This document shows, piece by piece, positions 11,613 to 22,478 of a stretch of 64,000 nt of DNA. Below the pieces are notes generated by a model. It ran no database searches. It saw nothing but the letters and a program-made list of their open reading frames with translations, and was not told the origin of the DNA. Numbering within the stretch: position 1 is the stretch's first letter; each line of letters begins with the position of its first letter. A program made the translations under genes and the position numbers. Source of the DNA: Halicephalobus mephisto (Eukaryota > Nematoda > Chromadorea > Rhabditida > Panagrolaimidae); assembly GCA_009193035.1 (NCBI GenBank), contig SWDT01000125.1, forward strand, positions 1 to 64,000. The letters run 5' to 3'.

Positions 11613-11800
11613 TTAGCTTTGTTGAATAACTTTAGTGTAAGGTTCAACCTCTCCACTGAAGACTCGAAGAGCGTGGATGGCAGCTTCAGTGGCTGCGACG
11701 GTTTCTAATTCTTTGTCTGTTGTTATTTCGTAATTTGAGAATATTTCTCCGACTTTTTAAATGAAGGATTGTGCAAACCTCTTCAAAAGCTGTTTATGAC
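11613..11800 (-). pseudogene. Decayed 3' copy of the HSP70-like gene
   Basis: Read on the minus strand, this gives the end of the HSP70 ATPase domain, closely matching the last exon of the intact neighbour at 11975. AAIHALRVFSGEVEPY lines up with AAIHALQVLSGEVEPY of the intact protein. An in-frame stop interrupts the upstream part (just before the KVGEIF segment), and the frame ends at 11613 without the CaaX ending of the intact copy. It lies about 175 bp downstream of the intact gene in the same orientation, so it is the remnant of a tandem duplication. Confidence 0.75.
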
Positions 11801-11974
11801 AATACAGGCATTCATGGAATATAAAATTGACCCACAAGAAAAGGAAATAAGTATTTTCAAGATTGATAGTACTAGTGAAATTTCATATTTATATCAAAAA
11901 TTATATACTCACGATACAATATACGATTCAAAAAAAAGGAGTCGATAAACTATTCTATCATAGTCATTACCCAT

Positions 11975-14096
11975 TCACATAATCTGACATCTGTTTTTAT
12001 TTTCAGTTAATTTAATATAAGGCTCAACCTCCCCACTGAGTACTTGAAGAGCGTGGATGGCAGCTCCGGTGGCTGTGATGATCTCCAGTTGTCCGTCTAT
12101 GACTGGTTTTGCTTTAGGGAACTTTTCTTTAATCCATTCTTGAACAAAAGGAATTTTACAGGTTCCTCCAGCTAAGAACACAATATCTACGTCATCGAAT
12201 GGAGTATATTGTGAATTCCAATTTCCTCTTTGGTTACATCGACCCTTCCTTTGAGTTGGAAGCGGATGTGATTCAAATGTTTTATAATAATAATTATCAT
12301 TTTCAAAATGCATTTTTAATTCCCATTCGAACCACTCTTTTGTGAATTCGACCATTCCCTCAAGACGAGGATGAATATCCGACAAATCAAGCCTGAAATA
12401 AATGCTTTTCTCATTTATCATAATATTTGACTCACTCTGTTTTCTCCTCAAAAGAAAGCTCATGTTTGATCTTCTTCGCTGTTTCCAATGTTCTTAGTTT
12501 CACATTACTTCTTAAATCCTCTGGAATTGATTCTTCTAGTTCTTCAATAATTATATTGTCAATAGCCCTTCCAGAATATTTGGCATCATAATATAACTCT
12601 GATTCTCTGATGCAGGTTGCATACATATTGCTCTTATATTCAGAAATTTCATAAACTTTCCAAATACAAGTTCCTCCTCCAATGTCGAAGATAGCAATCT
12701 TCTTTCCTGGTTTGATCATTTTAGAATACCTATCATTGGACAAATAATAAAGGAGATCGGCGTGGGTCTCTTCAATGATGTCTATCACTTCTATATTAGC
12801 CAACTTCGCTGCTTCAATAGTGCTGGAAATTATAGACTCCGGAATATTCCTTCTTCTTAAATCATATATATAATATCTCGGGACAGTAATGACTGCTTTT
12901 GTAACAGGATTTCTATTATTAAATACATCCTGATACTCACTTGCTGCTTCTGCCATCCGTTCCAGGAAGATTGCGTTGATCTTTGATAGGGAGAAATCTT
13001 CCAAACCTCGACAGGTCTGTGTTTCCAGTTGTGGCTGATCTTTGACATTGTACTTGAAAGGCCATATTGACTGCTTTGAGATATTATCTCGATGGCCCTC
13101 ACTACACAGAAGTTTATGGTCGAAAATAACATGATCAGGTTTGGTTCTGAGTCTTCTGACCGCTGCTCTTCCAATAATCGGTTTCTCTTCATCAAATGAG
13201 ACTATAGATTCTGTCCAGAGATCTCCAGGAGAAGAGTTGTCAAAAGGAATAACATGGATTCCTGTATGTCTAGAAACAGCCAGGACAGATCTGGTTGATC
13301 CGAGGTCAATTCCTATAGTGTCCGTTCTTGCTTTATATTTTTCAACTAGTTTTGGAATGTGAATGAAATTACGATCTTCAATGGTGTAAGTTTGGAGGTT
13401 TGTTTTATCAGAATCTTCAATTTTAACTAAGACGGAAACTTCTGGATCAGAAATTAAATGTCTGGCAAGGAGTAGTGACTGATAATAACTTCCTGCCCAT
13501 TGAATGAAATTGATACTTTTGAAACCGTATTTGTTCAATTCAGAACCATACAGTTTATTAACATTCTCTCGACTATCCTCAAAAACAACATGAACTTGGT
13601 TCATTCTGAGACCGAACATCTTTGCGGCGTACTCGAAATCAATACTTTGATTGAATCCATGTTTTCTTTCATCCAACTTTATCCATGTCACTCTTCCTCC
13701 GGCAGCTGTTGTGCATTGATATAAAGTAACACTATTGTAATAAAACTGAATAATCGACTCCCCAACAAAGTACTCAACTTTTTCTTCCAAATAATACCGA
13801 AAATCCAGTTCTTCTTCCGTAGCGAGATGGACTAGATTACCATATTTCTTGAAATCTTCTTTTTTGAAATAGCCATCTTTATTATCTATAGCAATAATCC
13901 CAATATCATCTTCATACTTTGTAATTAGCTCAGCAATAATTTCATGGATGGATTTGTCTTTAGACCGATAATAATAAGATTGTTTTTTCGTTTCTACATT
14001 ATAAGTTCTGATTTCAAATTCACCATACCCTTTATAAATACCACAAGCAATAGATTTTTTTTTGGAGCGAGCAACTGTAGACGACGACTGTCCCAT
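11975..14096 (-). CDS. HSP70-like ATPase, no substrate-binding domain, lipidation signals at both ends
   Basis: Two exons (14096-12436 and 12392-11975) joined by a 43-bp GT-AG intron give 692 residues. The ATPase fold of the HSP70/actin superfamily starts late: phosphate-1 motif IGIDLGST at about 262-268, phosphate-2 motif FDIGGGT at 470-476, adenosine motif VFLAGGT at 625-631. The protein stops right after the ATPase domain, so the peptide-binding part of classical HSP70 is missing, as in STCH/HSPA13. About 260 residues precede the ATPase domain and match nothing I recognise. The start MGQSSS followed by RSKKK fits N-myristoylation with a basic membrane patch, and the end CQIM is a CaaX box expected to be farnesylated. 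I infer a membrane-bound cytosolic ATPase of unknown client. A decayed copy lies just downstream, suggesting a local, recently expanded family. Confidence 0.85.
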
Positions 14097-16433
14097 TGAA
14101 TATCAATAAAATGACTATTGACAACATCCTAACAATACGATTTTACTCGGTGATGGAACCTCTTCCATTCCTCTTTCTTCTGATTAGGCTCCGTGTGTCC
14201 ATCACTACTTTATCTACAACTTAGAGACTACAATGTGAACAAAATTTATTGATTATAATTTCCGATATTCAATTTGAAAATATCAAATCGTTATAATTAA
14301 AGTCCATAAAATGCTCTCAACAAATGAAAAAGAAAAATTAAAAACAAAATCAAATACAGACCAGTGAAATGCTCTTTGAACTGAATTCTGCAAGATTAAT
14401 CTCAAAACTAAATATTATTCACACCTTTGTGCTCTGAATTTACTTTACTCCACCACAGATGAATAGCATTTCAAAGATCAAAACCATTATTTACAGAAAT
14501 CAACTTCATTGTCATTTAAATCAATCTATCAAGAACAATACTATCATCAATAATCAACATTAATATGAATAAGAAACAAATTAGATTTCAAAGCCGAGTG
14601 TCAAATTCCCTGATATTTGACCAGATTTGTGAAAGATATTGTAGAACTGATGACATACTCAATTTCAGCCTTCATTCATTCATTGTAGTTGACTACTTTC
14701 TCACAGTTCATAACTTTTCCAAAGAAACCAGAGAATATAACGATATCTTCTTGTTCCTCGCTCAATTGAACGAGTATCTTACAGAACGGATCTCCTCAAC
14801 GACAATAGTACTCGTAGAATCTCCAATTCCCGAAGAAAATTCTCTGTTGTGTTTAAAGCATTCCTCAAAAGAAAGAAGAGTTGTTTTCCAGAGAACATAA
14901 ACCTGGGCATCAGTTCTCATATTTGAATGAAGGTTTTAATTCCCCTAATGCCTCAAATACTGAGAATCTTTTATCCTCTCATATCATCGGTAGACACACT
15001 GTTATTTAAATTCCTGGAATTATTCAGTATTCAACTCATGGATATTCTGGGGACCTCCAGAATTGTTATTAAAATAGAAAAATAAGGCAAATTGATTTCA
15101 CTACCGAATTACCAGATATATCACTTCTTTATTTCGATTCTTTTTATACGTGAAATGATATGGACTTCCTCTAGTAATGGGTAGACACAATTTCTCAACA
15201 CACTCTTTATCCAACGATATCTGATACATAACAACACTACAGATCTTGATCCCAGAAATGGCAGGAACAATTATCGTTTTAGAAAAGATTTTTATCGTAG
15301 GAATATGCATTAGATTCCACTTCAGCACGAAAGTTAAGAAATCCCAAGAATCATGCTATTAAAAACATTGTAAATGAAACTTACGAAATCACCTCGATTC
15401 ATAGGTTTAGAACTTTCTAGAACATTCCAGTGTTTCTTAAGAATGTTAAAATCAACATATTAAATCGAGAATGGCAGAAGTTGTTAGAAAAGTCTAATAA
15501 TTTGTACCAAGACAATTTTATAACAATATTTATTTCTTATATTTATAAAAATATAATTTCGAAACAAAGATCTAGAACCTCGAGTTCTGAAATGTTTCAG
15601 AAAATTCTAGAAATCCCAGTTGATGCAATTCCGTGGGAACATCATGTCCAGTTTAATAATCTCAGATTCAAAATCAAGATCGGAGACGAAATGATGTTTC
15701 ACAATATGCTGCAAATATGTATTATTGTGTTCAATTGCACTTGTGGGAATGAACAAATCGGAAAAGTTAATCAAAACGAGAATAACAATTCAGTTCATTT
15801 CAAAAACGAATTCAAGAACATTAGCAGTATTTGTACAACTATTTATATTTTTGATTTTTGTATTTAATCAGTATAAGGGAATTTACGAGAAATTATCCAA
15901 CATTGCCATGTTTCTTATTTCCGAGTATCAGTGTTCGAGTGCTGGAATTAATAATTCTCTGAGTAGTTTTTGAATCAAAAATCTGCTTTGAAATTTCATG
16001 GTTTTCCACTAATTACCCGTAGACTTCTGATATTTTTAAAAACACAGTAATTACCGTTGATTTCTGTTCGAACATCAAATGGATAAAAAAAGATAAGAAG
16101 ATCTGATTTCGCTCCACGACTTATGTCATTCTTAGATTTCTTATACTCAATGATCAATCATTGCAAACCTCTAGAAATTTATATTTAGAATTAAAGTTTC
16201 CCCACACCCACCTAGAAAAAGCTATCAATTTGTTTATGTTAATAAATATTTGAAACATTTATGATCATAGGTAAAGTTATTGTCATCATTGGAAAAGTTA
16301 CTTTGAAATTTTTTATTCACTAGTTATCAGAGAACAGTTTTTGAGTTGTTAAGATAGTGTTGGAGATGAAAAGTTTCCCCTCTCCAATCACTGTTCCAAA
16401 GGACTGGAGTCTAGATACCTCCAGGGTACATCA
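14097..16433. other. Spacer with unresolved open frames
   Basis: Upstream of the HSP70-like gene. Plus-strand frames at 14565-14900 (111 codons) and 15430-15867 (145 codons) and a minus-strand frame at 15101-15328 are open, but show no domain, no clear splice partners and ordinary AT-rich composition. They may be decayed genes. No RNA gene is seen before the 5S-like relic at 16434. Confidence 0.4.
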
Positions 16434-16540
16434 GTATTGGTCAAACAATTATGAATGCACGCCATTTGCTATTATCTACTCCATTAAAACTAACAGGATT
16501 CGATTATTATTTGAATCGGAGACGTCCTGCGCTGCTGTCG
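16434..16540 (+). pseudogene. 5S rRNA-derived relic, copy 1
   Basis: Aligns with the 5S gene at 19734 over most of its length, including the AATGCACGCCAT block and GAATCGGAGACGTCCTG near the box C region. The central part that contains box A is heavily changed, and about 12 bases before the 3' stem are missing. The 45 bp upstream (CTCTCCAATCA ... GGAGTCTAGATACCTCC) also match the flank of the 5S gene, so the copied unit included 5' flanking DNA. Confidence 0.75.
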
Positions 16541-17092
16541 CTTTTGGATCTTAAAGAGCATCGGTTCTTTTTTACTCATTGTCCCTTAAACTTTCAGCAA
16601 TTTTATTACTTGCAATTCTATTCTAATTTGCTTCCTTAAGGTTTTTGTTGTTTCTTTTTGGAATTTTTGCTCTCCGAATATGTTTAATAACTGTACTAAT
16701 ATAAACACTAAACACAGGTTAATCACTCACAATGATCTGTACAAAGTCGAGGATAGTTCCCAGTTAGCTGGAACTTTGGAGACTTAATTAATGTGCAAGA
16801 CAGTCTTAGTTGAATCTCAATTCGAGTTCCATTATTAACTAGCTGCACACGAATTCTCTCGCCCTTTTGTTTTAGCTACTTTGGAGGAAAATAAAATGTA
16901 GTTAGCAATTACTAATGCAGTAAGAACCTACAATCTTCAAATTAGTAAGAAGGACCTTTCATCAGAAGGGAAGCTTTTTCCTCTACAATGATACCATTCC
17001 GAAAAGGAAATATTTCTTTTATCACAAACATGTACTGTTGTCCACAGTAACTTGGAAATCGTCACTTAATGGTAAAAAACTTATAACTGTAT
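16541..17092. other. Spacer downstream of the receptor gene
   Basis: Holds the 3' side of the minus-strand receptor gene. No other coding exon is supported. A small imperfect hairpin (AGTTCCCAG/CTGGAACT, about 16757-16775) is visible; I assign no role. Confidence 0.4.
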
Positions 17093-18747
17093 TCACACGG
17101 AATAAGAACCACAGATTTTCTTGTTTATCTTTTGAATTGAATACTGACTACGCAGTATTAGATATTCTGTTCCGGAAATGTTAATGTTCTGACATCCATA
17201 AAATGTGATGAATTGTTCCCGAAAAGTTGCACTAAAGAATGAAAAGTTAGCATTGTTCCAATTGAGAATGTCCTTACCTCACTATAAATAGAATTACAAT
17301 TGATGGATAAGTGTGAATTGCATAAACTATCATGCTGATTGAATACAGTTTAGTACTGATGTCTGGAGATTGCTTATGGAAAAACCCACCAAAATAACAT
17401 AACACATAATAAAAAATTAGAAGAATGGATGAACTTATAGTTTGCCAAACAAGCCGTCTTTCTACTGTTTTAAAATCAGAGAATAAAATGTTTTTTTTCT
17501 GAGAAAACCAAATCCCTATAAATATAGCAATTAAAGTGAGAATAAGGAGAGGTAAATTGATAAATATAATAAGGAGATAATATTCATCAATTACCAATAT
17601 ACAATTAAATATCGACGATTCAGTAAAACAAGGACCGAATAAGTATTTATAGCCAATACCAAACGGAGCAACAATGAAGAGGAATATGATAATATGACAA
17701 GGATAGCCTCGCCAAATCTGAAACAACTACTTTAGAAAATTTGTTGGTACAAAAGATATTTTGAGACAAACTACTTTTTTGAAATTGCTCTAATTTTGCG
17801 AATACTGTAAGAATTCCCATAATCTCATTTCATTGGACCTAGCAATCACATGATTCTAGAAACGAAACTGGGTCATGTTATGAAATTACCTCAACGTGAA
17901 CTTTAAGAACATGATAGTAAGTAAAATGACATAAAATACCGATCTTGTGTAACAATTCCGCAATTACCGTTTTAGAAATACACTGTACTTGCGTGAATTA
18001 AGAGATTTCTAGATTAAAATTATGTGAAATATAAAAGTCTAGTCATCTTTAAGAGTTAATGATTATATATAAAGTATCTATGGTTGTTGAAGAGATCTCA
18101 ACTAATAGTACAGTAGCTCACTGAACTCAAGTTGCTTGGAAATTTTATGAGTACTCTTTATTATCATTTTCACTAATCAGATATGAATAGTATCCAAAAA
18201 ATTATAAAATTACTTTTTCAGTCACTGTTCATACGATTTCTACTGGAGTTAATTTACCAAAGACATTATCTAGGAAATTTTGAAAATCGTTTCTTCTTAG
18301 ATATCATCCATTTAACTTTTAGAAAAACATTTTCGAAATCTTATCGAAAAATTCAGCTCTCACCTTGTTGTGAAGAACAGGAAATGCCAGGGCTGTGCAT
18401 CTATTCATACTCATCAGCGCTGACAACATCCCTATGTTAAAAGATGAATATAATAAAATAAACAATGAAATGTTACTATAAATAGTGACATGAGCAGGGT
18501 CAAGAAAGTCGATAGTGACCAGACTTCCACTTGAAATAACATCAATAATGTACCCAATTACAGCAATTTTAAAATAAGCTGAATTGAGGTCGTTTTTTTG
18601 GGAAGTAAAGAATACATTAGCACAGAAGAAAATTATTAATATTACCTCCGCAACACATCCAACAGCAAGGCCAATACGACCAAAGTAGAAAATAACATCA
18701 CGATCGAATACAGGTTTGCTATCATCTGGGAGATTTGTGGAGTTCAT
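17093..18747 (-). CDS. Seven-transmembrane chemoreceptor, Srg/Srv-like
   Basis: Three exons (18747-18364, 17717-17278, 17231-17093) join in phase to give 320 residues, the usual length of Srg-superfamily nematode receptors. Seven hydrophobic segments can be placed: about residues 20-45, 55-78, 90-118, 136-155, 175-200, 220-245 and 255-276. After TM3 comes MNRCTALAFP, the equivalent of the xRxxxxxFP motif at the cytoplasmic end of TM3 in this superfamily. After TM7 a FREQF segment matches the short cytoplasmic tail of Srg/Srv proteins. The chosen ATG (18747) precedes a polar, N-glycosylatable extracellular N-terminus; a GTG further upstream is not needed. The first intron is long (646 bp) and no gene is seen in it. 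Likely a sensory-neuron chemoreceptor; the ligand cannot be guessed. Confidence 0.85.
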
Positions 18748-19733
18748 GGAGAAAGTAATTTTTAATACAAAACTTGCAAAATAATTGCTCACAGAAGTAC
18801 AATTTCGTATAGCATTAAGTGTTCATTAATGCTCTTATTAAATTGAAAATTAATTAATTAATAACGGCATTTGCTAATAAAAATTAAAAGTATTTGGTTT
18901 CGAATATTTTATTTTATTTTTCATTGAAATATGGGTTTTTTAAGTTAAAGCTTATATTTATTCTCACATATAGAAATTACTAATGAGAGCTTACATGCTT
19001 ACAATGGCGGTCCCAATATTGAACTTTAACACATTATTGTGGATATTGTACTTTCTAATATATTCATAATGAAGTTCTGTCAGAACGATTCCTTAAGGAA
19101 CCACAATGGAAGTTCTCTCCACACGCTATTTACGTAGAAAACAAAAGGTAGATTTACTTTCTAAGCAGTCTAAAACCATCCGACTGAGAACTAATTTGGC
19201 TACATTTTAACACGATATGCGACAAAAGAAATATGATGAAATTCGAAGGCATATGGCACTTTCTGAGTAAATATTTAATTCAAAATGTTTCGGTCTCTGA
19301 TCCCTTTATTTATTGGCAGAATAGGAGACTGTTTGAAGATTTTGTTAACAAATTGGATTGATATCTAGGACTAATTAAAAAAGTGATAAAACCGCCAACT
19401 TCATTGATCGAGTAGAACAATATTTATTTACTTTTGTATTTTGTTGAAAATTTTCTCATATAGATATTGACGAAAATAAATTTCATCAGGCTTCCGAATC
19501 GAAGAGTATCGGAGGAAAGCAATCATTAGAATCACGTTTCTTCTCAAACGTTTTAATACACAATTCAGTTCTAAATTCTGATTGACAATTCATTTTATAA
19601 TGCCAAGCAAATGTTTGAACCGCCAAAGATACTCGCTCTAGAACACTCTTAGAAAGGTAAATCGCGGGAGTATTTGGACTCTCTCCAATCATTATTTCGA
19701 GGAAATGGAGTTTAGATGCCCTGAGGGCACGTC
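18748..19733. other. Spacer with one exon-like minus-strand frame
   Basis: Mostly AT-rich. On the minus strand, an acceptor-like CTTTCTAAG at about 19652 leads into 55 open codons ending at 19486 (RVSLAVQTFAWHYKMN...ILFDSEA) with coding-like composition and three cysteines, but I find no upstream exon and no family. It could be the last exon of a decayed gene. Confidence 0.35.
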
Positions 19734-19851
19734 GGTAGCGGTCAAACCATTGTGAACACACGCCATCCCGTTCGATCTGGCCAGTTAAACGCGATAGGGC
19801 TGGGTTAGTACTTGGATCGGAGACGTCCTGGGAATCCCTAGTGCTGCTATC
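19734..19851 (+). rRNA. 5S ribosomal RNA gene
   Basis: 118 bp with the eukaryotic 5S layout: CACGCCATCCCGTTCGATCT, then the internal polymerase III promoter with box A (AGTTAAACGCGATAGGGCTGG) shortened here to AGTTAAAC...GGGCTGG, and box C (TACTTGGATCGGAGACGTCC), then GGGAATCCCTAGTGCTGCTATC. The first eight bases GGTAGCGG pair with the 3' end to close helix I. A T-run (CTTTTT at 19855-19860) follows as a polymerase III terminator. It looks functional, although it lies outside any tandem array in this window. Two decayed copies lie at 16434 and 19985. It could still be a recent pseudogene. Confidence 0.8.
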
Positions 19852-19984
19852 TAACTTTTTTACTGAGAAGAGTTTCTAAACTAATAAAAGGACGTTCTGG
19901 AACTTAAAAAATATTTGAAAATATGTTCAAATTTTTCAATCATCATTCCAAAGGACTGGAGTCTAGATACCTCCAAGGTACATC

Positions 19985-20100
19985 AGTATTGGTCCAACAG
20001 TTATGAATGCACACCATTTTCTATTATCTACTCCATTAAAAATAACAGCATTCGATTAGTACTTGGATCGGAGACCTTCTGGGAATTTCCTCAATGTTTT
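19985..20100 (+). pseudogene. 5S rRNA-derived relic, copy 2
   Basis: Lies 130 bp beyond the intact 5S gene. Box C is well preserved (TTAGTACTTGGATCGGAGAC), but the central box A region is replaced by the same altered sequence seen in copy 1 (CTATTATCTACTCCATTAAA). The upstream flank AAAGGACTGGAGTCTAGATA is shared with copy 1. The 3' strand of helix I is lost. Copies 1 and 2 therefore descend from one altered copy rather than independently from the 5S gene. Confidence 0.75.
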
Positions 20101-20530
20101 GGGAGCCTTGTAGATAAAGAGGTAGAAGTTCAATTTCCGATTTAAATTTAAAAGCTCTAGAAATTGGTGTTAAAATAATTTATTCGGAATTTCGCGATCA
20201 ATATTTCTGTTTATCATAATATTAGGATGTTGGAATTTACAAAGTAAAATATTCATTGTATTTATTAAACAATAACTTTTTAAATTTATTGGTTACGATT
20301 TGCACAAAATTATTAAATTTCAAGCAAAAACATCTATAATAGAGTATTATATTTCCAAAGGAAAATTAAATTGTGATGATGGAAGACATTCCACAATATA
20401 TTGGAATGCTGCTGACAAATTCGGAATTATTGAATTAAAAACACTGGATCCAATTTTTCTTTCCTTAACAAATTCATTATTTTTTATTTTCAAAGTTGAC
20501 TTATTTTTTGTCTTCTTATTTCTAGATTTC
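20101..20530. other. Spacer
   Basis: An AT-rich plus-strand frame at 20300-20572 runs into the MITE and shows no domain. I see no gene. Confidence 0.4.
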
Positions 20531-20715
20531 TGTTGGGACAGAAATTTTACTAGAAAAGACCTAAAGAGATAACCTGAATATCAGAGTGTGGAATACTGTA
20601 AGACATGAATGAGACTCTCGGCTGTCTTTTGTCATCATGTGAAATATATAATTACATTCTGTGTCTTATTGTTGAGTAAAGATTAATAATATTCTTCCTG
20701 TTTCTATCCTAACAA
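20531..20715. mobile_element. MITE family copy A
   Basis: One of three copies in this window of a roughly 180-bp repeat (others at 34287 and 52185). It has short inverted ends: 5' TGTTGGGACAGAAA, and the reverse complement of the 3' end is TGTTAGGATAGAAA (12 of 14 identical). The core GAGATAACCTGAATATCAG, then TACTGTAAGACATGAATGAG, is shared by all copies. In this copy the element is flanked by ATTTC on both sides, a possible target-site duplication. Confidence 0.75.
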
Positions 20716-22478
20716 TTTCGTGCTTGACTTTTTAGTTGATTCAATCATCAAACAACCCTATCCTGATTTATCTGGGAACAAGATTTGTTCTTTGATTCTT
20801 CTAAAAAATTCTGGATTTTTCTCCGATTTTATTTTCAACATCGTTCGAATATGATTCAAATTCTTCTGTCGAATTTTCCAAATCGTAGAATTTCTTTTAA
20901 TAAAATTACTTTTTTAGATTTAAACATCAGTGGTTTCTAACTTTTATCATCTATTTCAGGAGTCACGTATTCGTCAAAATTTTTAAAAATTCATTCTGTT
21001 TTCTAATTTAAAAGAATTTACACATCTTTCAAAGTGATACCTGTCGTGAGCCTTCAGAATGAACTGTAAAATTTTGGAAATTGAAAACTTGTATATCAAC
21101 TTTTGACTTTTGTAATTTATCTTAATTCAAATAATATTGATTTCTGTTATTTTTCATTATCACAAATGAATTTTTTTTAAATGTTGTATTTTCGGTTTTT
21201 TTAATATTCTCCAAGTAATTTTATTTGGAATTCACGATAATTCATTATTATTATTACTTCAAACATTTTCGTGATCCTTACTGCACTTGTCTCTTCTTCC
21301 AGATGGATACAAATTACCAAAAAGTAGTATCACTATTCTGTAATCAACAGTTTAAGAGTAATTATAGCCCAATTGAAGAGATATTCGTGATTCAACCGGT
21401 TTATTGCTGTAGATAGGAGGCATTTCTAGCTAGCAATAAAGAAGGAAAACATTCACATATAATTTCTAAAAATTTTAAAAATAAATAAATACTCAACAGG
21501 TGGTTGATATATGACTAGAAAAGCTGTAATTATTGAATCATGTTCTTGAATCTGGTGCGAATAATTTCCAGCATTTGAGATTTACTGTAAACCTGAACCA
21601 TTAACAACACGAAAAGGATAATTTAGATTCGGGAACTGCTTATGTGACGTTTCTTTCTCAAGCATTTATATCCCAATCCTACAATTATAACTGACAAAGT
21701 ACTTATAACGATATAATAAAACCCATATATTCTGAATTTTAAGGATATATCAAACTTTACATTGAAATTTTATAAAAAAGTAAAAACTGATCTAAAATGG
21801 CTTTTGAGGTACTATATACCAGATGTGAAGTTATCTAAAATAGTTTTTTTCTTTAATTTTTAAATTAAAGTTGCAAAAATTGGAACATAGATGCTTGGAA
21901 CAAAAATGTCACATTACGAAAAATATCCAATTAGATGATACAACTCAAGGAGAAGCGTAACTTACATTCATTAAACCAGCTTTCTTCGATGCTATTAAAA
22001 ATGTCATTCATACGAAAATATTTGAACAGAATTTGGAACGTTAAATTTCAGAAGCAGAACCTGTAAGTAGTTGGACCTTGTTCTTTAGGTAAAACAGATA
22101 TAGAAAAGAAATCACAATTCACCAAAAAGAGATCAGAATTTATCCATCGACAACATCTGGAAATTTTAGAAGAATATTTATCTCCAAACAAATCGACATG
22201 TGGCTAATGGCATTATAAAGAAACCTGAAAAAATTAATTTTATTGAGAAATATAAAAAACAAAGACTTACCCAATTCAATGAGGTCTCCTGGAAATCCAT
22301 AATTCGAGACCTTTTTTAGGATATTTACTCCAAAAGAAATTCTGTCAATAGTAATAAAACGTGTGAAAAAAAATAGAAAGTGAATAAAAACGAAATAAAA
22401 TAACAGGATCAATCATTCATGTTAAGATGTACACGCATGCATTAATATTTCAAAGATTGCTTATAAAGTGGTGATTTT
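20716..22478. other. AT-rich spacer with exon-like fragments on the minus strand
   Basis: Around 22150-22350 the minus strand shows a plausible acceptor, a short open segment (ISFGVNILKKVSNYGFPGDL), a GTAAGT donor and a further acceptor. At about 21975-22020 an ATG exon (MNDIFNSIEESWFNE) ends in a GTAAGT donor. The pieces do not assemble into one reading frame without stops, so I take them as a decayed gene or chance. Nothing else is supported. Confidence 0.3.

Noticed and set aside
14675..14890. Another HSP70-like fragment on the minus strand
   Set aside because: A short frame reads EDIVIFSGFFGKV, faintly like the adenosine motif VDIVFLAGGTCKI, but the two key glycines and the flanking residues do not match.
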